The notes beneath the pieces are model-generated. The model worked only from the letters and a program-made list of their open reading frames with translations, did no database searches and had not been told where the DNA came from. This document shows, piece after piece, positions 50,476-59,734 of a stretch of DNA of 64,000 nt; the stretch's first letter is position 1; the number at the start of each line of letters is the position of its first letter. This DNA is from Conexibacter sp. SYSU D00693. Its GTDB lineage: Bacteria > Actinomycetota > Thermoleophilia > Solirubrobacterales > Solirubrobacteraceae. The translations under genes were made by a program, and so were the position numbers. The stretch covers positions 3,534,001 through 3,598,000 of the forward strand of contig NZ_CP070950.1 in NCBI RefSeq assembly GCF_017084525.1, in the 5' to 3' direction.

Positions 50476-51981
50476 ATGCTGACCTCAGAGACCACCACCC
50501 CCCTCCACCAGCCGGAGCCCGAGGACCGCTCGCGCTGGGTCGCGCTCGTGGTCCTCTGCACCGGCATGCTGATGATCGTGCTCGACGCGACGGTCGTGAA
50601 CGTCGCGCTGCCCACGATCCAGGACGACCTCGGCTTCAGCCAGTCCAGCCTCGCCTGGGTCGTCAACGCCTACATGATCGCCTTCGGCGGTCTGCTGCTC
50701 CTGACCGGCCGCCTCGGCGACCTCCTCTCGCGGCGCGGGATGGTCCTCGCCGGCCTCGCCGTCTTCAGCGGCGCCTCGGCCCTCTGCGGCCTGTCCCAGA
50801 GCGACGCGATGCTCGTCGTCGCGCGCTTCGTGCAGGGCGTCGGCGGCGCGATGGCCTCCGCCGTCATCCTCGGGATGATCGTGACGATGTTCCCGGAGCC
50901 GCGGGAGCAGGCGAAGGCCATCGGCGTCTTCGCGTTCGTCGCCTCCGCCGGCGGCGCCGTGGGCCTGCTGGCCGGCGGCGTGCTGACCCAGGCCATCTCG
51001 TGGCACTGGATCTTCTTCATCAACCTCCCGATCGGGCTGGCGACGGCCGTCCTGGCGCTGCGCCTGATCCCCGCCGACCGCGGCCCGGGCATCGACCGCT
51101 CCACCGACTTCCTGGGCGCCGTCCTGGTGACGGGCGCGCTGATGGTGCTCGTCTACACGATCGTCTCGCCCGCGGCGCAGGACGGCTGGGGCGCGAGCTC
51201 GACGCTGCTCTTCGGCGCCGGCGGCCTCGTGCTGCTCGGGCTGTTCGTCGCTCGCGAGGCGACGGCGGCCACGCCGCTCGTCCCGCTGTCGATCTTCCGC
51301 TCGCGGGCGGTCACGGGTGCGAACCTCGTGCAGGGTCTCGCCGTCGTCGGGATGTTCTCGACGTTCTTCCTCGGCGCCCTGTACCTCGAGCGCGTCCTGC
51401 ACTACGACGCGCTGGAGATCGGCCTCGCGTTCCTGCCGACGACGCTGCTCATGGGCGCGCTGTCGCTGCGGTGGTCCGAGGTGCTCGTCATGCGCTTCGG
51501 CGCCCGGCGCACGCTGATCCCGGGCCTCGGGCTCGTGGCGGTCGCGCTGCTGCTCTTCGCCCGCTCGCCGGTCGACGGCTCCTACTGGGTCGACGTCCTG
51601 CCGGTCATGGCGCTCATGGGCACCGGCGCGGGCCTGGCGTTCCCGGCGCTCATGAACCTCGCGATGTCGGGCGTCGAGCCCAGCGAGGCCGGCCTCGCGT
51701 CGGGCCTGGTGAACACGTCCGCGCAGGTCGGCGGGGCGCTCGGGCTGGCGGTGCTCGCGACGCTGTCGACCGGCGAGACCGACCGCCTGACCGCCGCCGG
51801 CGAGGCACTGCCCCAGGCGCTCAACGGCGGCTACCACCTCGCCTACCTCGTGGGGGCGGGCGTGCTGGCGCTGGCGCTCGTGGTCGCGGTGGTCGTGCTC
51901 GAGCGCGACCCGGCGCCGGAGCCCGTCGCGGGCCGTGCGGCCGGGCCGGTTCGAACCGACCTCGTCTGCGAGCCGGCCTGA
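50476..51981 (+). CDS. MFS multidrug transporter, DHA2 (14-TM) family
   Basis: A 501-residue transporter with about 14 TM helices. IVLDATVVNVALPTIQDDLG is the LDxTxVNxALP motif of the EmrB/QacA group; LLTGRLGDLLSRRGM is motif A; FVASAGGAVGLLAGGVLTQ resembles motif C of drug exporters. Length is normal. Drug:proton antiport inferred; no regulator of TetR type adjoins. Confidence 0.92.
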   Translation: MLTSETTTPLHQPEPEDRSRWVALVVLCTGMLMIVLDATVVNVALPTIQDDLGFSQSSLAWVVNAYMIAFGGLLLLTGRLGDLLSRRGMVLAGLAVFSGASALCGLSQSDAMLVVARFVQGVGGAMASAVILGMIVTMFPEPREQAKAIGVFAFVASAGGAVGLLAGGVLTQAISWHWIFFINLPIGLATAVLALRLIPADRGPGIDRSTDFLGAVLVTGALMVLVYTIVSPAAQDGWGASSTLLFGAGGLVLLGLFVAREATAATPLVPLSIFRSRAVTGANLVQGLAVVGMFSTFFLGALYLERVLHYDALEIGLAFLPTTLLMGALSLRWSEVLVMRFGARRTLIPGLGLVAVALLLFARSPVDGSYWVDVLPVMALMGTGAGLAFPALMNLAMSGVEPSEAGLASGLVNTSAQVGGALGLAVLATLSTGETDRLTAAGEALPQALNGGYHLAYLVGAGVLALALVVAVVVLERDPAPEPVAGRAAGPVRTDLVCEPA

Positions 51982-52030
51982 GCCGGTTGCGGCCAGACGC
52001 TGACCTCGACCACCGTTAGCGTTGCGAACG

Positions 52031-53035
52031 ATGTCCGCCTCCGCCCCCACGTCCCTGGCGATCGAGGCCGAGGGCCTGGTCAAGGTCTTCGGGGAGACCC
52101 GCGCCGTGGACGGCGTCGACCTCGCCGTGCCCCGGGGCGCCGTCTACGGCGTCCTGGGGCCCAACGGGGCCGGCAAGACCACGACGATCAAGATGCTCAC
52201 GACGCTCCTGACGCCGGACGCGGGCCACGCCCGTGTCCTCGGCCACGACGTGGTGGGCGACGCGGACGCGGTCCGCCAGCGGATCGCCCTGACCGGTCAG
52301 CTCGCCTCGGTCGACGAGGACCTGACGGGCCGGGAGAACCTCGTGCTGCTCGGGCTGCTGCTCGGGTTCAAGCGCAAGGCCGCGACGGTCCGGGCCGACC
52401 AGCTGCTGGAGGCCTTCGGCCTGGTCGAGGCGGCGGGCCGCCTGGTCAAGCACTACTCGGGCGGCATGCGCCGCCGCCTCGACATCGCGGCGAGCATCGT
52501 CGTGACGCCGGAGGTCCTGTTCCTGGACGAGCCGACGACGGGCCTGGACCCGCGGTCGCGCAACGAGGTCTGGGACATCGTGCGCGCGCTCGTCGGGCGC
52601 GGGACCACCGTCCTGCTGTGCACGCAGTACCTCGACGAGGCCGATCAGCTCGCGTCGCGCATCGCGGTCATCGACCACGGACGGGTGATCGCGGAGGGGA
52701 CGCCGGGCCAGCTCAAGGCGTCGGTCGGCGGCAGCGCGCTGCACGTGCGGCTGCTCGACGGCGCCGACCGGCCCGACGCGGCCGCGGTGCTCGAACGGGC
52801 CGTCGGCGGCGAGGCCGGGGCCGTGCACCTCGAGCCCGACCCGGCCGGCCTGTCGGTGCCGGTCGCTGACGCCGAGGCGGCCGCGGGAGCGCTGGCGGCC
52901 CTGAGCGCCTCGCGCATCGGGGTGGCGGGCTTCCAGCTCGGCCAGCCCAGCCTGGACGAGGTGTTCCTCGCGCTCACCGGCCAGCCGGCCGGCGAGGACC
53001 GGACCGACAAGACCAGCGAGGAGGTGGCGGCATGA
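52031..53035 (+). CDS. drrA: ABC transporter ATP-binding protein, DrrA type
   Basis: A 334-residue ATPase. Walker [11 protein letters not shown] near 40-50, signature [12 protein letters not shown], Walker [14 protein letters not shown] and the C-terminal DUF4162-type tail ([19 protein letters not shown]) fit daunorubicin-resistance/multidrug exporters. Start ATG 52031. Overlaps drrB in ATGA. Substrate unknown. Confidence 0.92.
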   Translation: MSASAPTSLAIEAEGLVKVFGETRAVDGVDLAVPRGAVYGVLGPNGAGKTTTIKMLTTLLTPDAGHARVLGHDVVGDADAVRQRIALTGQLASVDEDLTGRENLVLLGLLLGFKRKAATVRADQLLEAFGLVEAAGRLVKHYSGGMRRRLDIAASIVVTPEVLFLDEPTTGLDPRSRNEVWDIVRALVGRGTTVLLCTQYLDEADQLASRIAVIDHGRVIAEGTPGQLKASVGGSALHVRLLDGADRPDAAAVLERAVGGEAGAVHLEPDPAGLSVPVADAEAAAGALAALSASRIGVAGFQLGQPSLDEVFLALTGQPAGEDRTDKTSEEVAA

Positions 53036-53883
53036 GCCTGGCCGCGGAGCACGCCGGCGAGGACGTCCGGGAGGCCCCGGTCGTCGAGAAGCTGCAGGCC
53101 GCGCTGGCCGAGGGCGAGCGGCCGCCGCGGCCGAGCGCCTGGGCGTCGTCGGTGGCGTTCGGCTGGCGCGGGATGCTGCGCATCAAGCACGTCCCCGAGC
53201 AGCTCCTGGACGTGACGATCACGCCCGTCCTCTTCCTGCTGATGTTCACGTACCTCTTCGGCGGTGCGGTGGAGGGCTCGACGGACGCCTACCTCCAGTA
53301 CCTCCTGCCGGGCATGCTCGTGCAGTCGGTGCTGTTCACGACCGTGTACTCGGGCGTGACGGCGAACACGGACCGCACGAGCGGGGCGACCGACCGCTTC
53401 CGCACGCTGGCCATGTGGCGCCCGTCGCCGCTCGTCGGCGTCCTGCTCAGCGACGTCGTGCGCTACGGCGTGGCGTCGGTCATCGTCGTCGCGCTGGGCC
53501 TGGTGCTCGGCTTCGACGCCGACGGCGGGGTGGGCGGCATCGCGCTGGCGATCCTGCTCGTGGCGGCGTTCGCGTTCAGCCTCGCGTGGCTGTTCACGTG
53601 CGTGGGCATGGTCATGCGCTCGCCCAACGCGGTGATGAACACCGGGTTCATGGCGCTGTTCCCGCTGATCTTCCTGAGCAACGTGTTCGTCGACCCGTCG
53701 ACGCTGCCGGCGGCGCTCGAGGCGTTCGTCGACGTCAACCCGATCTCGCACCTGACCACCGCGGTGCGCGGCCTGATGGCGGGCGACGCGGCGGGTGAGG
53801 ACGTGCTGCTCGTGCTCGGCGAGGCGGCGGTGATCACGGCGGTGTTCGCGCCGCTCACCGCGCGCCTGTACCACCGCGGCTAG
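53032..53883 (+). CDS. drrB: ABC-2 type permease, DrrB type
   Basis: A 283-residue permease with six TM helices after a soluble 55-residue N-terminus. [40 protein letters not shown] and [20 protein letters not shown] are ABC-2 family marks. Partner of the ATPase just upstream (4 bp overlap). Convergent end overlaps the AraC/DinB-like gene by 4 bp. Confidence 0.92.
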   Translation: MSLAAEHAGEDVREAPVVEKLQAALAEGERPPRPSAWASSVAFGWRGMLRIKHVPEQLLDVTITPVLFLLMFTYLFGGAVEGSTDAYLQYLLPGMLVQSVLFTTVYSGVTANTDRTSGATDRFRTLAMWRPSPLVGVLLSDVVRYGVASVIVVALGLVLGFDADGGVGGIALAILLVAAFAFSLAWLFTCVGMVMRSPNAVMNTGFMALFPLIFLSNVFVDPSTLPAALEAFVDVNPISHLTTAVRGLMAGDAAGEDVLLVLGEAAVITAVFAPLTARLYHRG

Positions 53884-54893
53884 CTCCCGGCCCGGCCGCC
53901 CGCGGGTGCGCGGGCGGCCGCGGTCGCGCGCAGGCGCTGCTCCCAGACCAGCGGGTCGGCCTCGAGCAGGCTCACCTCGACGCCGAGCTCGCGCAGGGCG
54001 TCGGCGAGGGCCTCGCGGCGGATGGCGCCGTAGGCCAGCACGTGGGCGACGACGCCGCCGTAGCTGAAGGACTCCGGCGGCTCGCAGAGGGCGTCGACGA
54101 ACGCGTCGTCCCACGCCTGGCGCTCGCGCAGCCGCGCGACGAGCTTCGTGAAGCGCGCGGCGGCGTGGTCGAAGCGGCCGACGAGCTCGGCGGGGTCGGC
54201 CGGGTCCGGGCTCGCCTCCGGCCACGCCTCGCCGGCCATGGCGGCCACCCAGACCTCGAGCGTCGCCACCAGCCGCTCGGCCATCACCCGCACGCTGGCG
54301 TCCTCGCCCTCGAACCAGACGAGCACGCGGCCGGCGGCGACGGGCCGGTCCAGGTCGGCCGGCGGCAGTGCGGCGGTGGTGGCCAGGAGGTCGCGCGTCC
54401 GGGCCACGTGGTGGCCGAGCTGGCGGTCGACCGGATCCAGGCCGGGCGGCGGGGCGCCTTCCCCGCCGCGGGCGCCGGTGCGCGCCGGTCCGGGCAGCAG
54501 GACGCCGGCGGGCGCGTGGAAGTGGACGCCGTTGGGCGCGGGCGCGTGGAGGGGGAGGTCGGCGGCCGCCGAGGCGTAGGCGGTCGGCGGCGCGCCGAAG
54601 AGCCGCGAGAAGGCGCGGCTGAAGGCGGCCAGCGAGCCGTAGCCCGCGGCCTCGGCGGCCTCCGTGGGCGTCGCGCCGCCGTGGCGCAGCTGCCACGCGG
54701 CGCGCTCGAGCAGGAGCCGGCGGCGCAGGGCCACGGGCGTCTCGCCGGTGGCGGCGTGCAGCAGCCGGTCCAGGTGGTCGCGGCTGAACGCCGCGCGCCT
54801 GGCCAGCTCCCGTCCGTCGGTCGGCTCGTCGAGCGAGTCGAGGACGAGGTCGAGGAGGTCGCGCAGCCGGTCGTCGCTCACGGCATCGCCCAT
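53880..54893 (-). CDS. AraC HTH fused to a DinB-like domain
   Basis: A 337-residue protein. Residues 8-105 form an AraC HTH at the N-terminus (RDHLDRLLHAATGETPVALR; TEAAEAAGYGSLAAFSRAFS); then a His-containing linker (NGVHFHAPAGVLLPG) and a helical C-terminal region (RQLGHHVARTRDLLATTAAL, HVLAYGAIRREALADAL) resembling the DinB/DfsB fold. N-terminal HTH is unusual for AraC proteins. ATG 54893 or GTG 54881. Convergent with drrAB; may regulate it. Confidence 0.75.
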   Translation of the reverse strand: MGDAVSDDRLRDLLDLVLDSLDEPTDGRELARRAAFSRDHLDRLLHAATGETPVALRRRLLLERAAWQLRHGGATPTEAAEAAGYGSLAAFSRAFSRLFGAPPTAYASAAADLPLHAPAPNGVHFHAPAGVLLPGPARTGARGGEGAPPPGLDPVDRQLGHHVARTRDLLATTAALPPADLDRPVAAGRVLVWFEGEDASVRVMAERLVATLEVWVAAMAGEAWPEASPDPADPAELVGRFDHAAARFTKLVARLRERQAWDDAFVDALCEPPESFSYGGVVAHVLAYGAIRREALADALRELGVEVSLLEADPLVWEQRLRATAAARAPAGGRAGS

Positions 54894-54907
54894 CGTCGCG
54901 CACGCGG

Positions 54908-54936
54908 GGGTGGTGGGTGCCAGGCACCCACCACCC
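54908..54936. repeat. Perfect 14+1+14 palindrome, GGTGCC-A-GGCACC family
   Basis: Arms GGGTGGTGGGTGCC (54908-54921) and GGCACCCACCACCC (54923-54936) around A54922. No mismatch over 29 bases. It lies 14 bp upstream of the AraC/DinB start and 62 bp before the PPOX gene start. Confidence 0.9.
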
Positions 54937-54998
54937 GGCGGCTTGATCGCGTTCGACGTCCTCGCGCGCGAGACCGGCGCGTCGCGCAGGATCGGCGC

Positions 54999-55469
54999 AT
55001 GCCCAGCTGGTCCGACTTCGAAGCGGCGGCGCCGGAGCTCGCGGTGCTCGTCCGCGCGCGGCTCGACGCCCACGTCCACCAGACCCTCGCGACCGTCCGT
55101 GCCGACGGCGGTCCCCGCATCTCCGGCACGGAGTCCCAGATCGCCGACGGCGAGCTGTGGATCGGGTCGATGTGGCGGGCGCGCAAGGCGCTCGACCTCC
55201 GGCGCGATCCCCGCTTCGCCCTGCACAGCGGCTCCGACGACCCGCCCGCGTGGCAGGGCGACGCGAAGCTCGCCGGCGTGGTCGAGGAGGTCACCGACGA
55301 GGCGACCGTCAAGCGCCTCAACGGCGAGGCCGCCGCCGACGGCCCGTCGCACCTCTTCCGCCTCGACCTCCGCGAGGTCTCGCACGTGGCCGTCAACGAC
55401 GCGGGCGACGGGCTGGTCATCGACGCCTGGACGCCGCAGCGCGGCACCTGGCGCATCGAGCGCGCGTGA
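54999..55469 (+). CDS. Pyridoxamine-phosphate-oxidase-fold (PPOX) protein
   Basis: A 156-residue protein, start ATG 54999 (MPSWSDFEAAAPELAVLVRA). Split-barrel pattern: HQTLATVRADGGPRISGTES, GELWIGSMWRARKALDLRRD, DPRFALHSG and RLDLREVSHVAVNDAGDGLV. Family members bind FMN or F420 and reduce or oxidise small substrates; F420 is likely in actinobacteria but not shown. Followed 10 bp later by a DHFR-like gene. Confidence 0.88.
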   Translation: MPSWSDFEAAAPELAVLVRARLDAHVHQTLATVRADGGPRISGTESQIADGELWIGSMWRARKALDLRRDPRFALHSGSDDPPAWQGDAKLAGVVEEVTDEATVKRLNGEAAADGPSHLFRLDLREVSHVAVNDAGDGLVIDAWTPQRGTWRIERA

Positions 55470-55479
55470 GGGGCGACCG

Positions 55480-56067
55480 ATGAGTCTCCGACGTGGCGGC
55501 GGTCTGCACGTCATGCACGAGCGCAAGGTGGTCCTGAAGATGGTCCTGTCCCTCGACGGCTTCGCGACGTCGCTCGACGGGACGCACGAGTGGATGTTCG
55601 AGTGGTTCGGCGACGACTCTGGCGCGCGGACGCTGCGCACGCTCGAGGAGGCCGGGGTGCACGCGATGGGCCGTCGCAGCTACGAGGTCATGGGCCCCCA
55701 CTGGGCGGCGTCGCAGGGACCGGTCGCCTCGGCCATGAACGACAAGCCGAAGGCCGTCTTCTCGCGCACCCTCGAGCAGGTGAGCTGGGGCCCCGCCGAG
55801 GTCTTCGCCGACGTGGCGGCGGGCATCGCGGACCTCAAGGCCCGCGAGGAGGAGGGGACGATCCTGATCCATGGCGGTCCGGGCTTCGCCGCGGCGCTGA
55901 CGCAGCTGGGTCTGGTCGACGAGCTCCAGCTCACGACCGTCCCGATCGCGATCGGTGCGGGCCGCAGCCCGTTCGCCGAGCTCCGCGAGCCGCTCGCGCT
56001 CGAGGTCGTCGACGAGCAGCGCTTCCGCAGCGGCGCGCTGGGGCAGGTCCTCGTGCCGCGGCGCTGA
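55480..56067 (+). CDS. Dihydrofolate reductase-like (RibD C-terminal) protein
   Basis: A 195-residue protein from ATG 55480 (after GAGGGG), with a second ATG at 55513 giving MHERKVVLKMVLSLDGFATS, the usual family start. VHAMGRRSYEVMGPHW, ILIHGGPGFAAALTQLGLVD and LTTVPIAIGAGRSPFAE mark the RibD-C fold, like the gene at 36250. Cotranscribed with the PPOX gene. Confidence 0.88.
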   Translation: MSLRRGGGLHVMHERKVVLKMVLSLDGFATSLDGTHEWMFEWFGDDSGARTLRTLEEAGVHAMGRRSYEVMGPHWAASQGPVASAMNDKPKAVFSRTLEQVSWGPAEVFADVAAGIADLKAREEEGTILIHGGPGFAAALTQLGLVDELQLTTVPIAIGAGRSPFAELREPLALEVVDEQRFRSGALGQVLVPRR

Positions 56068-56070
56068 CGC

Positions 56071-56180
56071 GATGCGACGGGGTCTGACCCCGTCGCACGG
56101 CCGAGCGCGCGATGCGACGGGGTCTGACCCCGTCGCACGGCCGAGCGCGCGATGCGACGGGGTCTGACCCCGTCGCACGG
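56071..56180. repeat. Three copies of a 40 bp tandem unit with a 12+1+12 palindrome
   Basis: Units start at 56071, 56111 and 56151 (the third is truncated to 30 bp). Each holds arms TGCGACGGGGTC and GACCCCGTCGCA around a single T, for example 56073-56097; a 15 bp linker GGCCGAGCGCGCGAT separates palindromes. Copies are identical over the shared length. It lies between the DHFR-like stop (56067) and recC (56237). Confidence 0.95.
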
Positions 56181-56236
56181 CATGCTTGGGGTCCCTGTCA
56201 GGCTGGCCGCTGGACGGCCGACCCGGGGACCGAGGC

Positions 56237-59200
56237 ATGCTCCACGTCCACCGAGCCGAACGCGCGGATGCGCTGGTCGACGCCCTGCGCGCGGTCCTGG
56301 CGGACCCGCCGCAGGACGCGTTCGCGGCCGAGGTCGTGGCGGTGCCCTCCAAGGGCGTGGAGCGGTGGATCGCCCAGCGACTGTCGCACGCGCTCGGGAC
56401 GTCGGCCGGGCGGGAGGACGGGGTCTGCGCGAACGTCCTGTTCCCGTCGCCGCGGCGGGTGCTCGACGAGGCGGTCGCGGTGGCGGCCGGCGTCGATCCC
56501 GAGGAGGACCCGTGGTCGCCCGAGCGGGCGGCCTGGCCCCTGCTCGAGGTCGTCGAGACGCACGCCGGCGAGCCGTGGCTCGCGACGCTCACTGCCCACC
56601 TCGACCGGGCGCAGGGCCGCCTGGCGACGGTCCGCCACCTCGCCGGGCTGTTCGACCGCTACGCCCTGCACCGGCCCGAGCTCCTGCGGGCGTGGGCCGC
56701 GAGGGACGACGCCGCCGTCCCCGACGCGGCCCGCTGGCAGCCCGAGCTGTGGCGCCGGCTGCGCGAGCGCCTGGGCGTCCCCAGCCCGAGCGAGCGCCTG
56801 CCGGGCGCCTGCGCGCGGCTCGAGGCCGAGCCCGACGTCGTCGACCTGCCCGACCGCCTCGCGCTGCTCGGCCTCACCCGCCTGCCCGCCGCCCGCCTGC
56901 CGGTGCTCAGCGCGCTGGCCGCCCACCGCGACGTCCACCTCCACCTCCTGCACCCGTCGCCGGCGCTGTGGGACCGCCTCGCCGCCCACCCCGAGCTCGC
57001 GGGACCGCTGACCCGCCGCCGCGACGCCCAGGCCGCCGCCCTGCCGCGCCACCCGCTGCTGCGCAGCTGGGGCCAGGACGCGCGCGAGCTGCAGCTCGTC
57101 CTGGCCGGCGCCGCCGCGCCGACCGCCGACCACCACCACGCACCTGCGCGCGCGCCAGCCTCCTCCGCCGACGACGCCCCCGCCACGCCGACCCTCTTCG
57201 ACCTCGACCCGCCGCCCGCGCCCGCAGCTCCCACCACGCTCCTGCACCGCCTCCAGCAGGCCATCCGCGACGACGTCGCCCCGCCCGAGCGCGTGGAGGA
57301 CCGCCCGCTCCTCGACCCCGCCGACCGCTCGCTGCAGGTCCACAGCTGCCACGGCCGCGGCCGGCAGGTCGAGGTGCTCAAGGACGCCGTCCTGCACCTG
57401 CTCGCCGACGACCCGACGCTCGAGCCGCGCGACGTGATCGTCATGTGCCCCGACATCGAGGCCTACGCGCCGCTCGTGCACGCGACGTTCGGCGCGGGGG
57501 AGGTCCTCGCCGACGAGGAGGACGACGAGCTCGCCGAGGACGACGACGCCACGGCGACCACCGCGGGACCCGAGCTGCGCGTCCGCCTCGCCGACCGCGC
57601 CCTGCGCCAGACCAACCCGGTCCTCGGCGTCGTCGCCCGGCTGCTCGAGCTGGCCGACAGCCGCCTGACCGCCTCCGAGCTCCTGGACCTCGCCGACCGC
57701 GAGCCCGTCCGGCGGCGCTTCGTCCTCGACGACGACGACCTCGCGCGCCTCGAGGACTGGGTCGCGACGTCGGGCACGCGCTGGGGCCTGGACACGGAGC
57801 ACCGCGCGCGCTTCCGGCTGCAGAAGGTCGCGCAGGGCACGTGGGAGGCCGGCCTGGACCGCCTCCTGCTCGGCGTCGCCATGACCGAGGAGGACGACCG
57901 CCTCGTGGGCGGCGTCCTGCCGCTCGACGATGTCGGCAGCTCGGACATCGACCTCGCAGGGCGCTTCGCCGAGCTCCTCGCGCGCGTCGAGGACGCCCTG
58001 CGTGCCTTCGCCGGAGAGCACCCGCTCGCGCACTGGGTCACCGCGCTGCAGGACGCCGCCGACGCGCTCGCCGCGACCGCCCCGCGCGACGCCTGGCAGC
58101 GCCAGGAGCTGGCGGCGATCCTCGCCGACGTGGCCGAGGCCGCGGCCACGCCCGCGACGCCGCTCACGCTCCACGACGTCCGCGCACTGCTCGCCGACCG
58201 CCTGCGCGGCCGCCCGACCCGCGCCAACTTCCGCACCGGCCACCTGACGATCTGCACGCTCGTGCCGATGCGCGCGGTGCCGCACCGCGTCGTCTGCCTG
58301 CTCGGCCTCGACGACGAGGTCTTCCCGCGCGGCGGCGCGCGCGACGGCGACGACCTCGTCCTGCAGGACCCGCACGTCGGCGACCACGACGGCCGCCTCG
58401 AGGACCGCCAGCTCCTGCTCGACGCGCTGATGTCCGCGCAGGACCGTCTGGTCGTGACCTTCGGCGGCAAGGACGAGCGCACGAACGTCCGCCGCCCGCC
58501 GGCGGTGCCGGTGGGCGAGCTGCTCGACGTCGTCGACCGCACCGTCCGCGCCCCCGACGGGACGGCGGCCGCCACGCACGTCGTCGTCGAGCACCCGCTC
58601 CAGCCCTTCGACCCGCGGGCGTTCGCGGGCGACGGCGAGGGCCCGTGGAGCTACGACGCCACGATGCTCGACGGCGCCCGCGCCCTGATCGCCGAGCGCG
58701 TCGCTGCGCCGCCGTTCCTCGACGGCCCGCTGCAGCCGGTCACCGGCCAGGTCGTCGAGCTCGACGACCTCGTGCGCTTCGTCGAGCGCCCGATCGGGTT
58801 CTTCCTGCGCCGCCGCCTCGGCGTCCTGCTCGGCCGCCGCGACGACGAGGTCGACGACGCACTGACCGTCGAGGCCGACGGCCTCGAGCGCTGGGCCGCC
58901 GGTCAGCGGCTGCTCGAGGCGCGCTTGCGCGGGACGGACCTCGAGACGGCGAGGACCGCCGAGCGCGCCCGCGGCACCCTCCCGCCCGGGGGTCTGGGCG
59001 ACCGTCTCCTCGACGACCTGAGCACCGACGTCGAGGCGCTCCTCGCGTGCGCGCGCGAGCGCGTCGACCTGACGACCGCGCCCGCGTCGGTCGACGTCCG
59101 CGCCACGCTGCCCGACGGACGCCTGCTCGGCGGGACGGTCCCCGGCGTCGCGGGCGAGGTCCTGCGCGCCGTGAGCTTCAGCCGCCTCGGACCGCGCCCG

Positions 59201-59734
59201 CGCCTGGCCGCCTGGGTGCGCCTGCTGGCGCTGACCGCCACCGACCCGGAGCGCCCGTGGCGCGCCGTGACGATCGGCCGCGCGAGCAGCGACGCCCGGC
59301 GCGGCGCGCGCATCTCGGTGGCCGAGGTCCCGCCGCTGCAGCCCGAGCCCGAGGAGCGCGCCGCCGCCGCGGCCGCGCAGCTCGGCGTCCTCGTGGACCT
59401 CCTGGACCGCGGCCTGCGCGAGCCGGTCCCGCTCGCCTGCCGGTCCTCGGCCGCCTACGCCGCCGAGCGGCGCACCGGCAAGCGCCCCGAGCAGGCGCTC
59501 GTCGCCGCCCGCGACGCCTGGGAGTCGAGCTGGAACCGGCCGGGCGAGGACGCCGACCCCGAGCACGAGCAGGTCTTCGGCGGACGCGCCGCCTTGGTCG
59601 ACGTCTGGCTGCCGAAGGTCCGCGCCGACGAGCGCGGCGAGGGCTGGCCCGTCGACGAGGACCACCGGTTCGGCGCCTACGCCCGCCGGCTGTGGTCGGG
59701 CCTGCTGCTCCACGAGCGCACGGAGGACCTGTGA
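56237..59734 (+). CDS. recC: Exodeoxyribonuclease V gamma subunit
   Basis: A 1,165-residue protein of RecC size. Start ATG 56237 (MLHVHRAERADALVDALRAV). VEVLKDAVLHLLADDPTLEP preceded by VHSCHGRGRQ, and RDVIVMCPDIEAYAPL, are the RecC domain signature; later blocks RANFRTGHLTICTLVPMRAV and GLDDEVFPRG also match. RecC recognises Chi in the RecBCD helicase-nuclease for double-strand break repair. Overlaps recB by four bases. Confidence 0.93.
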   Translation: MLHVHRAERADALVDALRAVLADPPQDAFAAEVVAVPSKGVERWIAQRLSHALGTSAGREDGVCANVLFPSPRRVLDEAVAVAAGVDPEEDPWSPERAAWPLLEVVETHAGEPWLATLTAHLDRAQGRLATVRHLAGLFDRYALHRPELLRAWAARDDAAVPDAARWQPELWRRLRERLGVPSPSERLPGACARLEAEPDVVDLPDRLALLGLTRLPAARLPVLSALAAHRDVHLHLLHPSPALWDRLAAHPELAGPLTRRRDAQAAALPRHPLLRSWGQDARELQLVLAGAAAPTADHHHAPARAPASSADDAPATPTLFDLDPPPAPAAPTTLLHRLQQAIRDDVAPPERVEDRPLLDPADRSLQVHSCHGRGRQVEVLKDAVLHLLADDPTLEPRDVIVMCPDIEAYAPLVHATFGAGEVLADEEDDELAEDDDATATTAGPELRVRLADRALRQTNPVLGVVARLLELADSRLTASELLDLADREPVRRRFVLDDDDLARLEDWVATSGTRWGLDTEHRARFRLQKVAQGTWEAGLDRLLLGVAMTEEDDRLVGGVLPLDDVGSSDIDLAGRFAELLARVEDALRAFAGEHPLAHWVTALQDAADALAATAPRDAWQRQELAAILADVAEAAATPATPLTLHDVRALLADRLRGRPTRANFRTGHLTICTLVPMRAVPHRVVCLLGLDDEVFPRGGARDGDDLVLQDPHVGDHDGRLEDRQLLLDALMSAQDRLVVTFGGKDERTNVRRPPAVPVGELLDVVDRTVRAPDGTAAATHVVVEHPLQPFDPRAFAGDGEGPWSYDATMLDGARALIAERVAAPPFLDGPLQPVTGQVVELDDLVRFVERPIGFFLRRRLGVLLGRRDDEVDDALTVEADGLERWAAGQRLLEARLRGTDLETARTAERARGTLPPGGLGDRLLDDLSTDVEALLACARERVDLTTAPASVDVRATLPDGRLLGGTVPGVAGEVLRAVSFSRLGPRPRLAAWVRLLALTATDPERPWRAVTIGRASSDARRGARISVAEVPPLQPEPEERAAAAAAQLGVLVDLLDRGLREPVPLACRSSAAYAAERRTGKRPEQALVAARDAWESSWNRPGEDADPEHEQVFGGRAALVDVWLPKVRADERGEGWPVDEDHRFGAYARRLWSGLLLHERTEDL

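Noticed and set aside
56071-56180. CRISPR array
   Set aside because: Units are 40 bp with identical linkers, not unique spacers; no cas genes.
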